DNA of 64,000 bases, taken from the NCBI RefSeq assembly GCF_000772105.1, contig NZ_CP009354.1:1860001-1924000 (forward strand), written 5' to 3'. Positions 55,900-64,000 of this stretch are shown in pieces. Each line of letters opens with the position of its first letter. The stretch's first letter is position 1. Source of the DNA: Vibrio tubiashii ATCC 19109. Its GTDB lineage: Bacteria > Pseudomonadota > Gammaproteobacteria > Enterobacterales > Vibrionaceae. The notes under the pieces were generated by a model. The model saw nothing but the letters and a program-made list of their open reading frames with translations, was not told where the DNA came from and made no database searches. Made by a program: the position numbers and the translations under genes.

Positions 55900-57261
55900 A
55901 TGATTAGTGTTTTTGACATCTATAAGATCGGCGTTGGTCCTTCTAGCTCACACACTGTAGGCCCAATGAAAGCAGGTAAAGAATTTATTGATGATTTACG
56001 CTCAATGGGAAAATTGCGCGACATCACTAAAATTACCGTCGACGTTTATGGATCACTATCACTGACAGGGAAAGGTCACCACACCGATATTGCTATCATC
56101 ATGGGTCTTGCAGGCAATACCCCTGAGAAAGTTGATATTGACTCTATTCCGGGCTTTATCGCTCGCGTAGAAGAAACTGAGCGCCTTCCTGTTGGCATGC
56201 ACTGTCACACAGTATCGTTCCCTAAAGAGGGTGGTATGAACTTCCATACTACTAACCTTGAACTTCACGAAAATGGCATGCAAATTCATGCTTGGATCGG
56301 TGAAGAGAAGATTTACTCTAAGACTTATTACTCTATCGGCGGTGGTTTCATCGTTGATGAAGAGAACTTCGGTAAAGAAGAAGAAAACCCAGTGAAAGCT
56401 CCTTACGAGTTCACTACGGCTGAAGAGCTAGTGAATCAGTGTAAGGAAAGCGGTCTTTCTATCAGCACGCTGGTAATGAAAAACCAAGCTGCACTTCATT
56501 CTGACGAAGAGTCTCGCACTTATTTTGCTAACATCTGGAAAACCATGCGTGAGTGTATGGATCGCGGTATGAATACGGAAGGTATTTTGCCTGGTCCTCT
56601 ACGTGTGCCTCGCCGTGCAGCAGCACTACGCCAGCAGCTTCTAACATCAGAGAAAACAACGAACGATCCTATGTCTGTTGTAGACTGGGTAAACATGTTC
56701 GCTTTCGCTGTTAACGAAGAAAACGCTGCGGGTGGCCGTGTTGTGACTGCGCCAACTAACGGTGCTTGTGGCATTATTCCAGCGGTATTGGCTTACTACG
56801 ACAAGTTCATTCAAACAGTCACAGAGAAAGACTACATCCGTTACTTTGCAGCTTCTGGTGCAATCGGTGGTCTATACAAGCGTAACGCTTCTATCTCTGG
56901 TGCTGAAGTTGGCTGTCAGGGTGAAGTTGGTGTGGCATGTTCTATGGCGGCAGCGGGTCTTGCTGAGCTTATGGGTGGTAGCCCAGAGCAAGTATGTATG
57001 GCAGCCGAAATCGCAATGGAGCATAACCTAGGTCTGACTTGTGACCCAGTTGCAGGTCAAGTTCAGGTACCATGTATCGAACGTAACGGTATCGCTGCTG
57101 TTAAGGCAATCAACTCGACTCGTATGGCTCTACGCCGCTCTTCAGCGCCAACAGTTTCTCTGGATAAAGTAATTGAAACTATGCTAGAGACGGGTAAAGA
57201 CATGAATGCTAAATACCGTGAAACATCTCAGGGTGGCCTAGCAGTTAAAGTCATCTGCTAA
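55900..57261 (+). CDS. sdaA: L-serine ammonia-lyase (4Fe-4S)
   Basis: 453-residue single-chain serine deaminase giving pyruvate and ammonia. The N-terminal beta domain has SVFDIYKIGVGPSSSHTVGP and the C-terminal alpha domain the cysteines for the Fe-S cluster in GCQGEVGVACSMAA and CDPVAGQVQVPCIERNG. The neighbouring pabB and nudL match the E. coli sdaA locus; linkage with sdaC resembles sdaCB, so sdaB is an equal naming option. Confidence 0.92.
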   Translation: MISVFDIYKIGVGPSSSHTVGPMKAGKEFIDDLRSMGKLRDITKITVDVYGSLSLTGKGHHTDIAIIMGLAGNTPEKVDIDSIPGFIARVEETERLPVGMHCHTVSFPKEGGMNFHTTNLELHENGMQIHAWIGEEKIYSKTYYSIGGGFIVDEENFGKEEENPVKAPYEFTTAEELVNQCKESGLSISTLVMKNQAALHSDEESRTYFANIWKTMRECMDRGMNTEGILPGPLRVPRRAAALRQQLLTSEKTTNDPMSVVDWVNMFAFAVNEENAAGGRVVTAPTNGACGIIPAVLAYYDKFIQTVTEKDYIRYFAASGAIGGLYKRNASISGAEVGCQGEVGVACSMAAAGLAELMGGSPEQVCMAAEIAMEHNLGLTCDPVAGQVQVPCIERNGIAAVKAINSTRMALRRSSAPTVSLDKVIETMLETGKDMNAKYRETSQGGLAVKVIC

Positions 57262-57283
57262 TCGCGCCAAACCTTATAAAATA

Positions 57284-57311
57284 AAGCCTGAGCTATTGCT
57301 CGGGCTTTTTT
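57284..57311 (+). terminator. Terminator after sdaA
   Basis: Hairpin with arms AAGCCTGAGC / GCTCGGGCTT (one T:G wobble) followed by six Ts. Confidence 0.9.
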
Positions 57312-57390
57312 ATTATCACTCCAAACAACACCATTCACGAAATAAATACATCGTTTGGTTTAGTTTATAAAAAAATATAAATATGTCGCT

Positions 57391-57411
57391 ATATCCAAAT
57401 ACTTTGGATAT
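57391..57411. promoter_or_regulatory. Candidate operator upstream of the wHTH-EAL gene
   Basis: Perfect 9-bp inverted repeat ATATCCAAA-TAC-TTTGGATAT, 77 bp upstream of the start codon. A further ATCCAAA half-site lies at 57428-57434. The pattern fits a binding site for a dimeric winged-helix regulator, possibly the downstream gene's own product; this is inferred. Confidence 0.5.
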
Positions 57412-57488
57412 GCTCGCATTTAATCACATCCAAACGCTTCATTTATTGATAACTTCATCCCCTTTTCAACTCAGGGGTTATTATTCGA

Positions 57489-59201
57489 ATGATTAGGTTT
57501 GAACTTGGAAGTCAAATCTGTGTGTGCCTGTCGGAAGACGAACTCTTAATCGAGATCGATCACCAACGACATGCATCCCTTTCCATTACTGACAACGAAT
57601 ATCTAATATTAAGCACTATATCCGCATACGGAACATTAAACTCACCAATCTGCCAACGAGCTATCGAGAATAAGCTCACGCAAAATCATCAGGTAACATT
57701 GCCAGAAAACGGCTTTAAGAATGTTATCGCCTCATTGCGTAAAAAATTTAAAAAGCTGATCAAGCCTCATCTGGAAACAAGAAAAAACATCATAGAAAAC
57801 ATCCATCGGGTCGGATATTTCGTTCCTTTCGAAAGTCACGACAACCAGAAAAATGGAGCCGACCAACAAAAAAGAGTCAATAAAGTCGCTAAGCATGCTG
57901 TCGTCACTGCGCTTAAATATTGCCTAACCAATCGAAAACTCTATTTTGATCTCGGGCTTGTTTTAATGCTATCGAGTCTTGGTTTCGTTTTTATTTGCTA
58001 TATCACTATTAATGCCCTTATTAAGCAAAGCTACTTCAATGACGTTAACGACTTCACAGACGCTCTCGCTGAGCAAAGCTGTTTTACAGATCAAACAACA
58101 CTGAGTTCTATGTTCGATCAAGTAGAGCTAGTTGAATCGAGTATGATGATCGATCGATACAATACTCGCTGCTTAGTGACGCCAGAACATGTTATGCCTG
58201 TAAGCAAACAACAATATGATCAATGGCTTGAGAACAGCAACTACATCATGCATGAGTTCGAAAAGAAAGGAACGACTATGGTGGTGCGAGTAAAGAACAT
58301 TAACCTATCTCGAAGTATAGAGGGCCATCTATCAAGTTTCTTTCTTAAAGGCATTAAGATCTGCACCAACACGGGTACATCACTCAAGGTGGGTAAAACA
58401 GATGGGCGACCATCAATAAGCAAGGAAACAGATGCAGGCTATACGGAGCTTTTTTACATATCCAACCCTATACGTAATATCCTGCTATTTACCGTGTTAA
58501 TGGTCATAATGCTGCGCTACAAAAACCTGATTGCAATTAGCCAATATTTCCTAGGTATTAGGCGATTTAGCATGAAACTAGAACCTATTTATGACACTGA
58601 GGGACACGTAAATCTGCACTATGAAGCCCTTTCCCGTTTCACGACTTCGAATACACAGAAGTTTATTGAAACGCTGATAGCAAGGGACTTACTGCTCACT
58701 CACACATTGTTGGTTATCAAGACCTTGTATGCCGAAGAAACTAACTTGCTTGCTCCGGTCAGTGTCAATGTTTGCCCTTCTCTATTGAAAGGCGACAATT
58801 TTCGCTCGCTATACCAATGTTTAAGCCAATACGATTGCCATTATCTAACCATCGAGATCACTGAAAACGCTTCGATGTATTATACCGATGAGATTTACCA
58901 CAATATCCGTCTGATCAAATCCCTTGGGTGTAAAATTAGCATTGATGATTTTGGGACTGGCAATAACAACGTCGAATTGATCGGAAAAATTAAGCCTGAT
59001 TACCTCAAAATTGACCGAGACTTTGTTATTGGCATGCGCCAAGACGAAAAGAAAATTGAAACGGTTCGTCAACTCATTGCTATGGGTAAAGCCTACCAAT
59101 GTACAATCATTGTTGAAGGTGTTGAAACGGCGGAATGTGCGCACCTGCTAACAAAGCTTGGAGCCAAAATACATCAGGGCTTTTATTACGCTCTCGCCTA
59201 A
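57489..59201 (+). CDS. Membrane-bound winged-helix / EAL-domain protein
   Basis: 570 residues. An N-terminal OmpR/ToxR-type winged helix (1-115; LSITDNEYLILSTISAYGT, NVIASLRKKFKKL, IENIHRVGYFVP) is followed by a membrane helix (about 153-180), a periplasmic segment of about 150 residues with three cysteines, a second helix (about 333-350), and a cytoplasmic EAL domain. EAL motifs are intact: YEALSRF (E379), SVNVCPSLL, EITENA, IDDFGTGNNN, LKIDRDFV, VEGVET and QGFYYA. It should be able to cleave c-di-GMP and may bind DNA from the membrane. The gene has its own terminator. Confidence 0.88.
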   Translation: MIRFELGSQICVCLSEDELLIEIDHQRHASLSITDNEYLILSTISAYGTLNSPICQRAIENKLTQNHQVTLPENGFKNVIASLRKKFKKLIKPHLETRKNIIENIHRVGYFVPFESHDNQKNGADQQKRVNKVAKHAVVTALKYCLTNRKLYFDLGLVLMLSSLGFVFICYITINALIKQSYFNDVNDFTDALAEQSCFTDQTTLSSMFDQVELVESSMMIDRYNTRCLVTPEHVMPVSKQQYDQWLENSNYIMHEFEKKGTTMVVRVKNINLSRSIEGHLSSFFLKGIKICTNTGTSLKVGKTDGRPSISKETDAGYTELFYISNPIRNILLFTVLMVIMLRYKNLIAISQYFLGIRRFSMKLEPIYDTEGHVNLHYEALSRFTTSNTQKFIETLIARDLLLTHTLLVIKTLYAEETNLLAPVSVNVCPSLLKGDNFRSLYQCLSQYDCHYLTIEITENASMYYTDEIYHNIRLIKSLGCKISIDDFGTGNNNVELIGKIKPDYLKIDRDFVIGMRQDEKKIETVRQLIAMGKAYQCTIIVEGVETAECAHLLTKLGAKIHQGFYYALA

Positions 59202-59211
59202 ATCTCAAAAC

Positions 59212-59232
59212 AAAGGTGGCTTAGCCACCTTT
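59212..59232 (+). terminator. Terminator after the wHTH-EAL gene
   Basis: Perfect hairpin with arms AAAGGTGGCT / AGCCACCTTT ten bases after the stop codon. The T-tract is short (TTTATTC). Confidence 0.65.
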
Positions 59233-59438
59233 ATTCTCTGCATATATTCCGCCAAAGACTCGCCTTTCCAATTTAAACCCAGCAGATATCAGTTGACGTT
59301 TATATCACCCCAATCTGTTGTTTGTGAGATATTCAGCATAATTTTGCAAAATCAAATCATTCAAACAAATAAAAATGCGACACAACTTAAACTTATTGAC
59401 ATAGTAAATACCTATCTTAGTTGTGATTTTTTAATCCA

Positions 59439-61058
59439 ATGAGAAAACCTATGACAATAAAAATGAATAAACTCACCCTAGTCGCATTGATGTGTTCCCC
59501 TATGGCTTTAGCACAAATACAAAATGGCGACTTTGAACAGTGGAATGGAAGCACACCCGCTAGCTGGACAACTATCGACTCTGGTATATCTGTTGCCCCA
59601 TCGAGTGTCCAGATAAAAAGTGGTGGTTTATCCGCTCTTATCACCATCAATACGGCTACTCAGAGTAACACCGACTTTTTGCAAACAATCTCTGTAGAGC
59701 AAGGAAAAACGTACCCAATCTCGGCCGCTATCTTTCATACAGAAGGCAAGGTGAAAGCGAGGCTTATCGTAGACGGATACCAGAATTATTCAGATCCATC
59801 CAAAACAAACCAGTGGCAAGATCTCACCTATACGTATACTGCCACCACTAATAAAGACATTCAGGTTGGACTCAGATTTTACGATGTATCTGGTTTTGAC
59901 GGTTCAGAAGCGGTTTACGTTGACAATTTCCAACCAACAAACTCCTCTACCCCTCAGCCATCGACGTGCGATAAGACTAATCTCACCCTCTCATTGACTA
60001 CCGATCAATATGGTTCAGAAACTTCTTGGAACATCAAAAACAGTGGCTCGACCGTTGTCGCTTCCGGAGAGGGTTACAGCAACTCTACCACCTATACCAA
60101 GGATATTTGTCTCGACGATGGCAGCTATCAATTCACAATCCTAGATAGCTACGGAGATGGGATTTGCTGTAACTCTGGTAATGGTGCTTATTCGTTAAAA
60201 AATGGTCAAGAAGTCATCGCGTCCGGCGGTCAATTCCAAAACAGCCAAACCACTAACTTTACTCTTGGCACTACTACCCCACCGCCAACCAGCGACTACT
60301 ATAAGTCTGCACAAGGGAAATCCGGATTTGAGCTAAAAACCTCGTTGTATAACATCATCAAGGATCACAACAGTCGCGGCTATTCCGCCATTTGGACTCT
60401 AGTTAAAGACGCCGACATAGATAACTACTACGAGAAAGATGGTTCAATTCTCGACGTCTATTCCGAAAAACCAGAAACATCGGACTCCATCAACTTCACT
60501 AAAGTGACTGACCAGTGCGGGCAATATAGCAAGGAAGGCGATTGCTATAACCGAGAACACTCGTTCCCTAAAAGCTGGTTTGGTGGCAAGGTAGAACCAA
60601 TGAACTCCGATGCCCATCACCTGTTCGCTACCGACGGTTACGTTAATGCGAAACGCAGTAACTGGCCTTTTGGTGAGGTGGCAAGTACCACTTATGTCTC
60701 AAGCAATGGTTCAAAACTTGGTAGCGCTAGCAGTTCATTAGGCTACAGCGGTACAGTGTTTGAACCTATAGATGAATTCAAAGGGGACTTTGCTCGTGCG
60801 TATTTCTATATGGCAACTCGCTATGAAAATGTGATTGGAAGCTGGCAAAACAATAGCTCTAATTCAGACGCAGTGCTAAACGGTAACAGCACTACGGTAT
60901 TTGAACCTTGGCTTCTTTCGATGTTAAAGCGTTGGCACAAAGAGGATCCTGTCAGTACTAAGGAAGTGAATCGCAATCAAGCCGTATTTGAGTTCCAAGG
61001 AAATAGAAACCCATTTATCGACCATCCTGAGTTTGTCACGCAAATTTGGGGAAACTAA
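59439..61058 (+). CDS. Secreted multidomain endonuclease I family DNase
   Basis: 539-residue exported protein. Signal peptide (MNKLTLVALMCSPMALA after an 8-residue extension); carbohydrate-binding-like domain (about 25-175, NGDFEQWNGSTPASWTTIDS); a cysteine-rich domain (about 180-285, with DSYGDGICCNSGNGAYSLKN); a proline/threonine linker; and endonuclease I (about 290-539) with the catalytic NREHSFPKSWFGG and SDAHHLFATDGYVNAKRSNW. ATG 59451 or 59463 could also be the start. Likely degrades extracellular DNA for nutrients or in biofilm. Confidence 0.9.
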   Translation: MRKPMTIKMNKLTLVALMCSPMALAQIQNGDFEQWNGSTPASWTTIDSGISVAPSSVQIKSGGLSALITINTATQSNTDFLQTISVEQGKTYPISAAIFHTEGKVKARLIVDGYQNYSDPSKTNQWQDLTYTYTATTNKDIQVGLRFYDVSGFDGSEAVYVDNFQPTNSSTPQPSTCDKTNLTLSLTTDQYGSETSWNIKNSGSTVVASGEGYSNSTTYTKDICLDDGSYQFTILDSYGDGICCNSGNGAYSLKNGQEVIASGGQFQNSQTTNFTLGTTTPPPTSDYYKSAQGKSGFELKTSLYNIIKDHNSRGYSAIWTLVKDADIDNYYEKDGSILDVYSEKPETSDSINFTKVTDQCGQYSKEGDCYNREHSFPKSWFGGKVEPMNSDAHHLFATDGYVNAKRSNWPFGEVASTTYVSSNGSKLGSASSSLGYSGTVFEPIDEFKGDFARAYFYMATRYENVIGSWQNNSSNSDAVLNGNSTTVFEPWLLSMLKRWHKEDPVSTKEVNRNQAVFEFQGNRNPFIDHPEFVTQIWGN

Positions 61059-61068
61059 CCCCTATATA

Positions 61069-61095
61069 AAAATAGGCGCTATTAAGCGCCTATTT
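61069..61095. terminator. Bidirectional terminator
   Basis: Hairpin with arms AAATAGGCGCT / AGCGCCTATTT between the convergent nuclease and permease genes. Confidence 0.8.
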
Positions 61096-61114
61096 CCATC
61101 TCTCTAACAAGAGA

Positions 61115-62269
61115 CTATATTACTTGCGATACAAGCAAGAACCCACCAAAAGCCAGCCCAAATAACATCATTGCATTACCGCCTTCAGCAGCATAACGCT
61201 CACTTAAGGTGTTCGCTATTCTTAGTTTGTAGACCATAGCAAGAGGAACGAAAACGGCCAGAAATACCAAGATAATTCCCGCGTAAGCCAGAACAGATAA
61301 GAACTGATCAGCAGCCATGATCGCACCGATTAACGGCAATACGAAGGTCAGCACATAAGTGACTACACGATTTTGTTTGAAGGTATCGCTGTTTTGGTGG
61401 AACAGTGACATTGCAACACCGAAGAAAGATGTCAGCAGCGCTAAGCCTGTAAACAGAGACAACACTGTGCCAATCCAAGGTGCGTCATGCTCAAAGCCTG
61501 CCATCAACTCAGAAACGCTAGCAAATTCTTTGAGCTGTTCTGGCGGCAAGTTACCGACGACAGCAAACAACCAACACAGGTAGCAAAACAAAGGGATCAA
61601 AGAACCAAGAATAACCATATTTCTTAGCTGCTTGTCTGTCGCCTCACTGTTGTAAGTCACCAAACTTGGGATCACAACCATAAAGCCAAAACTGGTAAAC
61701 AGCACTGCACTGGTTTGAATCAAACCGATCTGATCGTTGTTGCTCACTTGAGCAAGATTTTGCGTTGAAAACTCTGGCAGAAGCACCAGTAAAGTAACCG
61801 CCAAGCTTGCGATCATAACAAAGAAAAGCGCTCGGTTAAGCTTATCGATCACGCCTGTACCGCACGCAACAATCGCACCAGCAATCAAAGTAAATAGAAT
61901 CTGACTTTGAGTGAAGCTAATCGACAATCCAAGAGCGGAAAGGCCTTGAGACAACAAGTCTGCTGCGCCAAGAATGTATGCCATCAATAGGCAGATGAGC
62001 AGAGCATAGAGCAGACCATTGGAGACAAGTTGTCCGCCCTTGCCTAACGTTTTGCGAGCTATCGAGTTAAGTCCTAACCCGCCACCAGATTTGATGGTTG
62101 CTTCGAGCAAAAGTAATGCTGAATATGTGGTACCAAACCAAATCAGTACCATTAAAAGGGTTCCGTACAATAAGCCAAATTGGGCTAGTACCATAGGAAT
62201 TGCAAGCATACCAGCGCCAAGCGCTGTACCAGAAATAATGAGCGCGCTGCCCAGAAGTTTTGTATTCAT
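61115..62269 (-). CDS. tyrP: Aromatic amino acid permease, TyrP type
   Basis: 384-residue HAAAP permease with 11 membrane segments. GSALIISGTALGAGMLAIPM at the N-terminus and FTSFGFMVVIPSLVTY mid-protein match TyrP/Mtr. It imports tyrosine or tryptophan; TyrP is favoured by overall length and motifs but Mtr is not excluded. It has a 400-bp upstream region with a possible short leader frame. TyrR encoded at 43-45 kb is a plausible regulator. Confidence 0.85.
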   Translation of the reverse strand: MNTKLLGSALIISGTALGAGMLAIPMVLAQFGLLYGTLLMVLIWFGTTYSALLLLEATIKSGGGLGLNSIARKTLGKGGQLVSNGLLYALLICLLMAYILGAADLLSQGLSALGLSISFTQSQILFTLIAGAIVACGTGVIDKLNRALFFVMIASLAVTLLVLLPEFSTQNLAQVSNNDQIGLIQTSAVLFTSFGFMVVIPSLVTYNSEATDKQLRNMVILGSLIPLFCYLCWLFAVVGNLPPEQLKEFASVSELMAGFEHDAPWIGTVLSLFTGLALLTSFFGVAMSLFHQNSDTFKQNRVVTYVLTFVLPLIGAIMAADQFLSVLAYAGIILVFLAVFVPLAMVYKLRIANTLSERYAAEGGNAMMLFGLAFGGFLLVSQVI

Positions 62270-62685
62270 TTTCTCTAAAACCGTAAATATTATTTAAATT
62301 TTGAAGCTATGCGCTTGGTGCGCAGACGTACTGAGATAAGGGAGAATCAATACGAAAAATAAAATCGAGAAAATGAATAAGGCTGCAAGAGGGTATTGCA
62401 AAAGCGGAAGAGTGCTAAAGAAGAAAAAAGAGAGGTTAGGTTGTTTGAAGCCTTATGCGGCGACCCTTCTGTTGGCTCCAGAATCGGGGTAGTAATTTTG
62501 AAAATCATTAAGATGTCCTAAGTAAAAGACAATCCGTTGGGAAAAGCATAGCAAATCCTGCGCTATGTTATCTCGATCTGAGATAACCTCATCTTATAGG
62601 CTGAAGCTATGATTGCAATGGGTTAGTTTTCAACTGGTCAAATAACAACCTAACCCACTCATTAGATTTACGCCTGCTAGAAATA
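62270..62685 (-). promoter_or_regulatory. tyrP upstream region with possible leader frame
   Basis: A minus-strand frame at 62347-62508 (53 residues) has TTAGGACATC before its ATG and ends QPYSFSRFYFSY, with seven Phe and three Tyr overall. A small hairpin TGCGC / GCGCA lies at 62311-62325, but no T-tract follows. Whether this is a regulatory leader of the aromatic permease is uncertain. There is no clear TyrR box. Confidence 0.3.
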
Positions 62686-63312
62686 CTATTCTTCCGTTGG
62701 CGCTACTCTTCCCTTTATCTCATTACCCGCATCACGAATCAGATCAATGGGCGACATAATCACGCCTTTTACTGCTCCCTGCGTTGCTTGCTGAACAATA
62801 TCTTGGCTTTTTTCGACGATCTGATCGGCTTTGACTAAAACAGGCGGAATTTCTTTACGCAGAGCTTGAGACTCCGCCACCACGAGAGGAACGGTTTCTA
62901 GCCTGTATCCTTCACTCTCCACCAGTACTTTGGGGATGACATGAGTGCGATACTGTTTGGTTTCATCAATGACCGACGGAATCACAGACTGGCGATACAA
63001 ACTCACTTCTTCAACAATCGACGGAATTTTTGCGTCAATAGAAGCGGCGGTTTTATTGGTTGCGTTTACCGCTGCGGTGACATCATCAATACTTTTCAAA
63101 GCATTCGGAACAAGCTGCTCAAGCGTATCTGCGATGGCTAACCACTCATTTATCTGCAGGTTGTCTGAAAGCGTGCTGATGTCCTCAATGACTTGAGGGT
63201 AAGTTTCAACAATTTCACCGACCTTAGTGGTCATGCTATGAATGGTATAGCCCAAATAGAAGATTGAAAGCGCCAATACAAGTTGAATCGCCGAACCGAT
63301 CTTTGATGCCAT
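62686..63312 (-). CDS. Membrane-anchored protein with 15-residue tandem repeats
   Basis: 208 residues with one N-terminal membrane helix (6-24), a helical region, then five tandem units of 14-15 residues at 96-169: IPSIVEEVSLYRQSV, IPSVIDETKQYRTHV, IPKVLVESEGYRLET, VPLVVAESQALRKE and IPPVLVKADQIVEKS. The repeats are amphipathic with proline at position 2. The tail SPIDLIRDAGNEIKGRV is conserved-looking. Function unknown; it follows the SulP gene after a terminator. Confidence 0.8.
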   Translation of the reverse strand: MASKIGSAIQLVLALSIFYLGYTIHSMTTKVGEIVETYPQVIEDISTLSDNLQINEWLAIADTLEQLVPNALKSIDDVTAAVNATNKTAASIDAKIPSIVEEVSLYRQSVIPSVIDETKQYRTHVIPKVLVESEGYRLETVPLVVAESQALRKEIPPVLVKADQIVEKSQDIVQQATQGAVKGVIMSPIDLIRDAGNEIKGRVAPTEE

Positions 63313-63405
63313 ATGCCTACCCTGTTTGTTACTCGCTACGCTTTAATTCGATGAGCTTACACGTATATATTGTTTGGATATATAGATAATAGCTTGTTTT
63401 AGAAA

Positions 63406-63434
63406 CAAAAAAAGCCAGCGAATACGCTGGCTTT
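63406..63434 (-). terminator. Terminator for the SulP gene
   Basis: Hairpin with arms AAAGCCAGCG / CGCTGGCTTT followed on the minus strand by a T-run, 4 bp after the SulP stop. Confidence 0.9.
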
Positions 63435-63437
63435 AAG

Positions 63438-64000
63438 TTAGTGAGTAATTGAGACCGCCATTAACTCTTCATGCTTGAGGAACATGGCATGTTTTCTAAT
63501 CAGCCGCTCGCTGACTTCATTCATCCCTGTCACTTCGACTTTAGAACCCTTTTTCCTGAACTTAAATACAACCTTGTCCAACGCTTCTACCGCTGTGTTA
63601 TCTAAGAAATGGGCGTGAGTTGCGTCAATGGTGACTTTCGGTGTAGCAGACTCAAAATCAAACATATCGATAAATGCATCTGACGAGGCGAAAAATACGT
63701 TTCCACTGATTTTATGAACCGATTGGACATCTTCAACAATCACCGTATCTGAAATAAACACCATAGACTTGCTCGTATGTGCATAAAACAAAGCCGACAA
63801 AACTACGCCAACTAGGACGCCTATCGCTAAGTTGTGTGTCAGGACGACGGTTATTACAGTCACAACCATGGTCACATTGGTAGGCCATGTATGATCTTTG
63901 AGCTCAGCTATCGAGCGCCAAGAGAAAGTGCCAATAGAGACCATGATCATTACCGAAACTAACGCTGCCATTGGGATCATAGTCAACCAATCAGACAGAA
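63438..64000 (-). CDS. SulP family anion transporter, C-terminal part (partial)
   Basis: At least 187 residues, open at the right edge. It begins inside the membrane domain (SDWLTMIPMAALVSVMIMVS, then two more hydrophobic stretches) and ends in a STAS domain (KISGNVFFASSDAFIDMFDF, VTIDATHAHFLDNTAVEALD). SulP proteins carry sulfate, bicarbonate or other anions; the substrate is not evident. Confidence 0.92.
   Translation of the reverse strand, partial: LSDWLTMIPMAALVSVMIMVSIGTFSWRSIAELKDHTWPTNVTMVVTVITVVLTHNLAIGVLVGVVLSALFYAHTSKSMVFISDTVIVEDVQSVHKISGNVFFASSDAFIDMFDFESATPKVTIDATHAHFLDNTAVEALDKVVFKFRKKGSKVEVTGMNEVSERLIRKHAMFLKHEELMAVSITH

Noticed and set aside
62270..62300. TyrR box in front of the permease
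   Set aside because: CGTAAA-N6-TTAAAT near 62282 matches only one half of TGTAAA-N6-TTTACA.
1..64000. tRNA, rRNA, CRISPR, insertion sequence or prophage
   Set aside because: No cloverleaf with a GGTTCGA-type arm, no regularly spaced repeats, no transposase or phage proteins and no terminal inverted repeats with target duplications were seen.

Overview
This window is a stretch of Vibrio-type chromosome (family Vibrionaceae, Gammaproteobacteria). The evidence is gene content and order: ycjX-ycjF-tyrR, pabB/nudL/sdaA, the ycbB-ycbK-ycbL trio, a hybrid kinase/H-NOX pair, SUF and class Ib ribonucleotide reductase genes, and many small Vibrio-type genes of unknown function. Coding density is high. 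I see no tRNA, rRNA, CRISPR array, insertion sequence or prophage.

Layout. 1-7.6 kb: a divergent iron-starvation locus, with nrdH-nrdI-nrdE leaving on the minus strand (nrdE runs off the left edge) and sufABCDSE on the plus strand. The shared 186-bp promoter region holds two Fur-like boxes and a pair of NrdR-like boxes. 7.7-17.5 kb: azurin, a chemoreceptor, a large PLP-dependent decarboxylase of unknown substrate, a VOC protein, a hexapeptide acetyltransferase, a membrane-anchored di-haem cytochrome c peroxidase-like gene overlapping a hybrid sensor kinase, and a PilZ protein. 17.7-24.5 kb: transporters (AEC, RarD, APC antiporter), a candidate small RNA, a patatin-like lipase, a 2OG-Fe(II) oxygenase and a DOPA-dioxygenase-like protein. 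24.6-29.9 kb: a TRAP transporter (dctP-dctQ-dctM) followed on the same strand by its probable sensor kinase and LuxR-type regulator, with repeated TACGTA motifs in front. 30-34.4 kb: a lysine/alanine-rich small protein, a membrane protein, and three cell-wall/hydrolase genes. 34.5-39.5 kb: an iron locus (imelysin IrpA, di-haem oxidoreductase, imelysin lipoprotein, DUF1513 protein) behind a Fur-like box. 39.5-41.7 kb: ribA with a near-ideal Zur box, a 57-residue gene and a diguanylate cyclase. 41.8-47.8 kb: ycjX-ycjF and tyrR-GNAT-HD hydrolase-DUF2947. 48-57.3 kb: class I fumarase, pabB, the H-NOX/kinase nitric oxide sensor pair, nudL, and serine uptake and deamination (sdaC-sdaA). 57.4-64 kb: a membrane-bound winged-helix/EAL protein with a candidate operator, a secreted multidomain endonuclease, an aromatic amino acid permease, a protein with 15-residue repeats, and the end of a SulP transporter.

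How the genes fit together. Metal supply is a recurring theme: Fur-type control of nrd, suf and the imelysin locus, and Zur-type control of ribA. Signalling is the second: H-NOX/kinase, di-haem protein/kinase, TRAP/two-component, PilZ, GGDEF and EAL proteins. The less usual items are the winged-helix/TM/EAL protein with its palindromic operator candidate beside a secreted DNase, the Zur box on ribA, the orphan hairpin-terminator locus at 21.6 kb, the peroxidase/kinase gene overlap, and the structured element after pabB.
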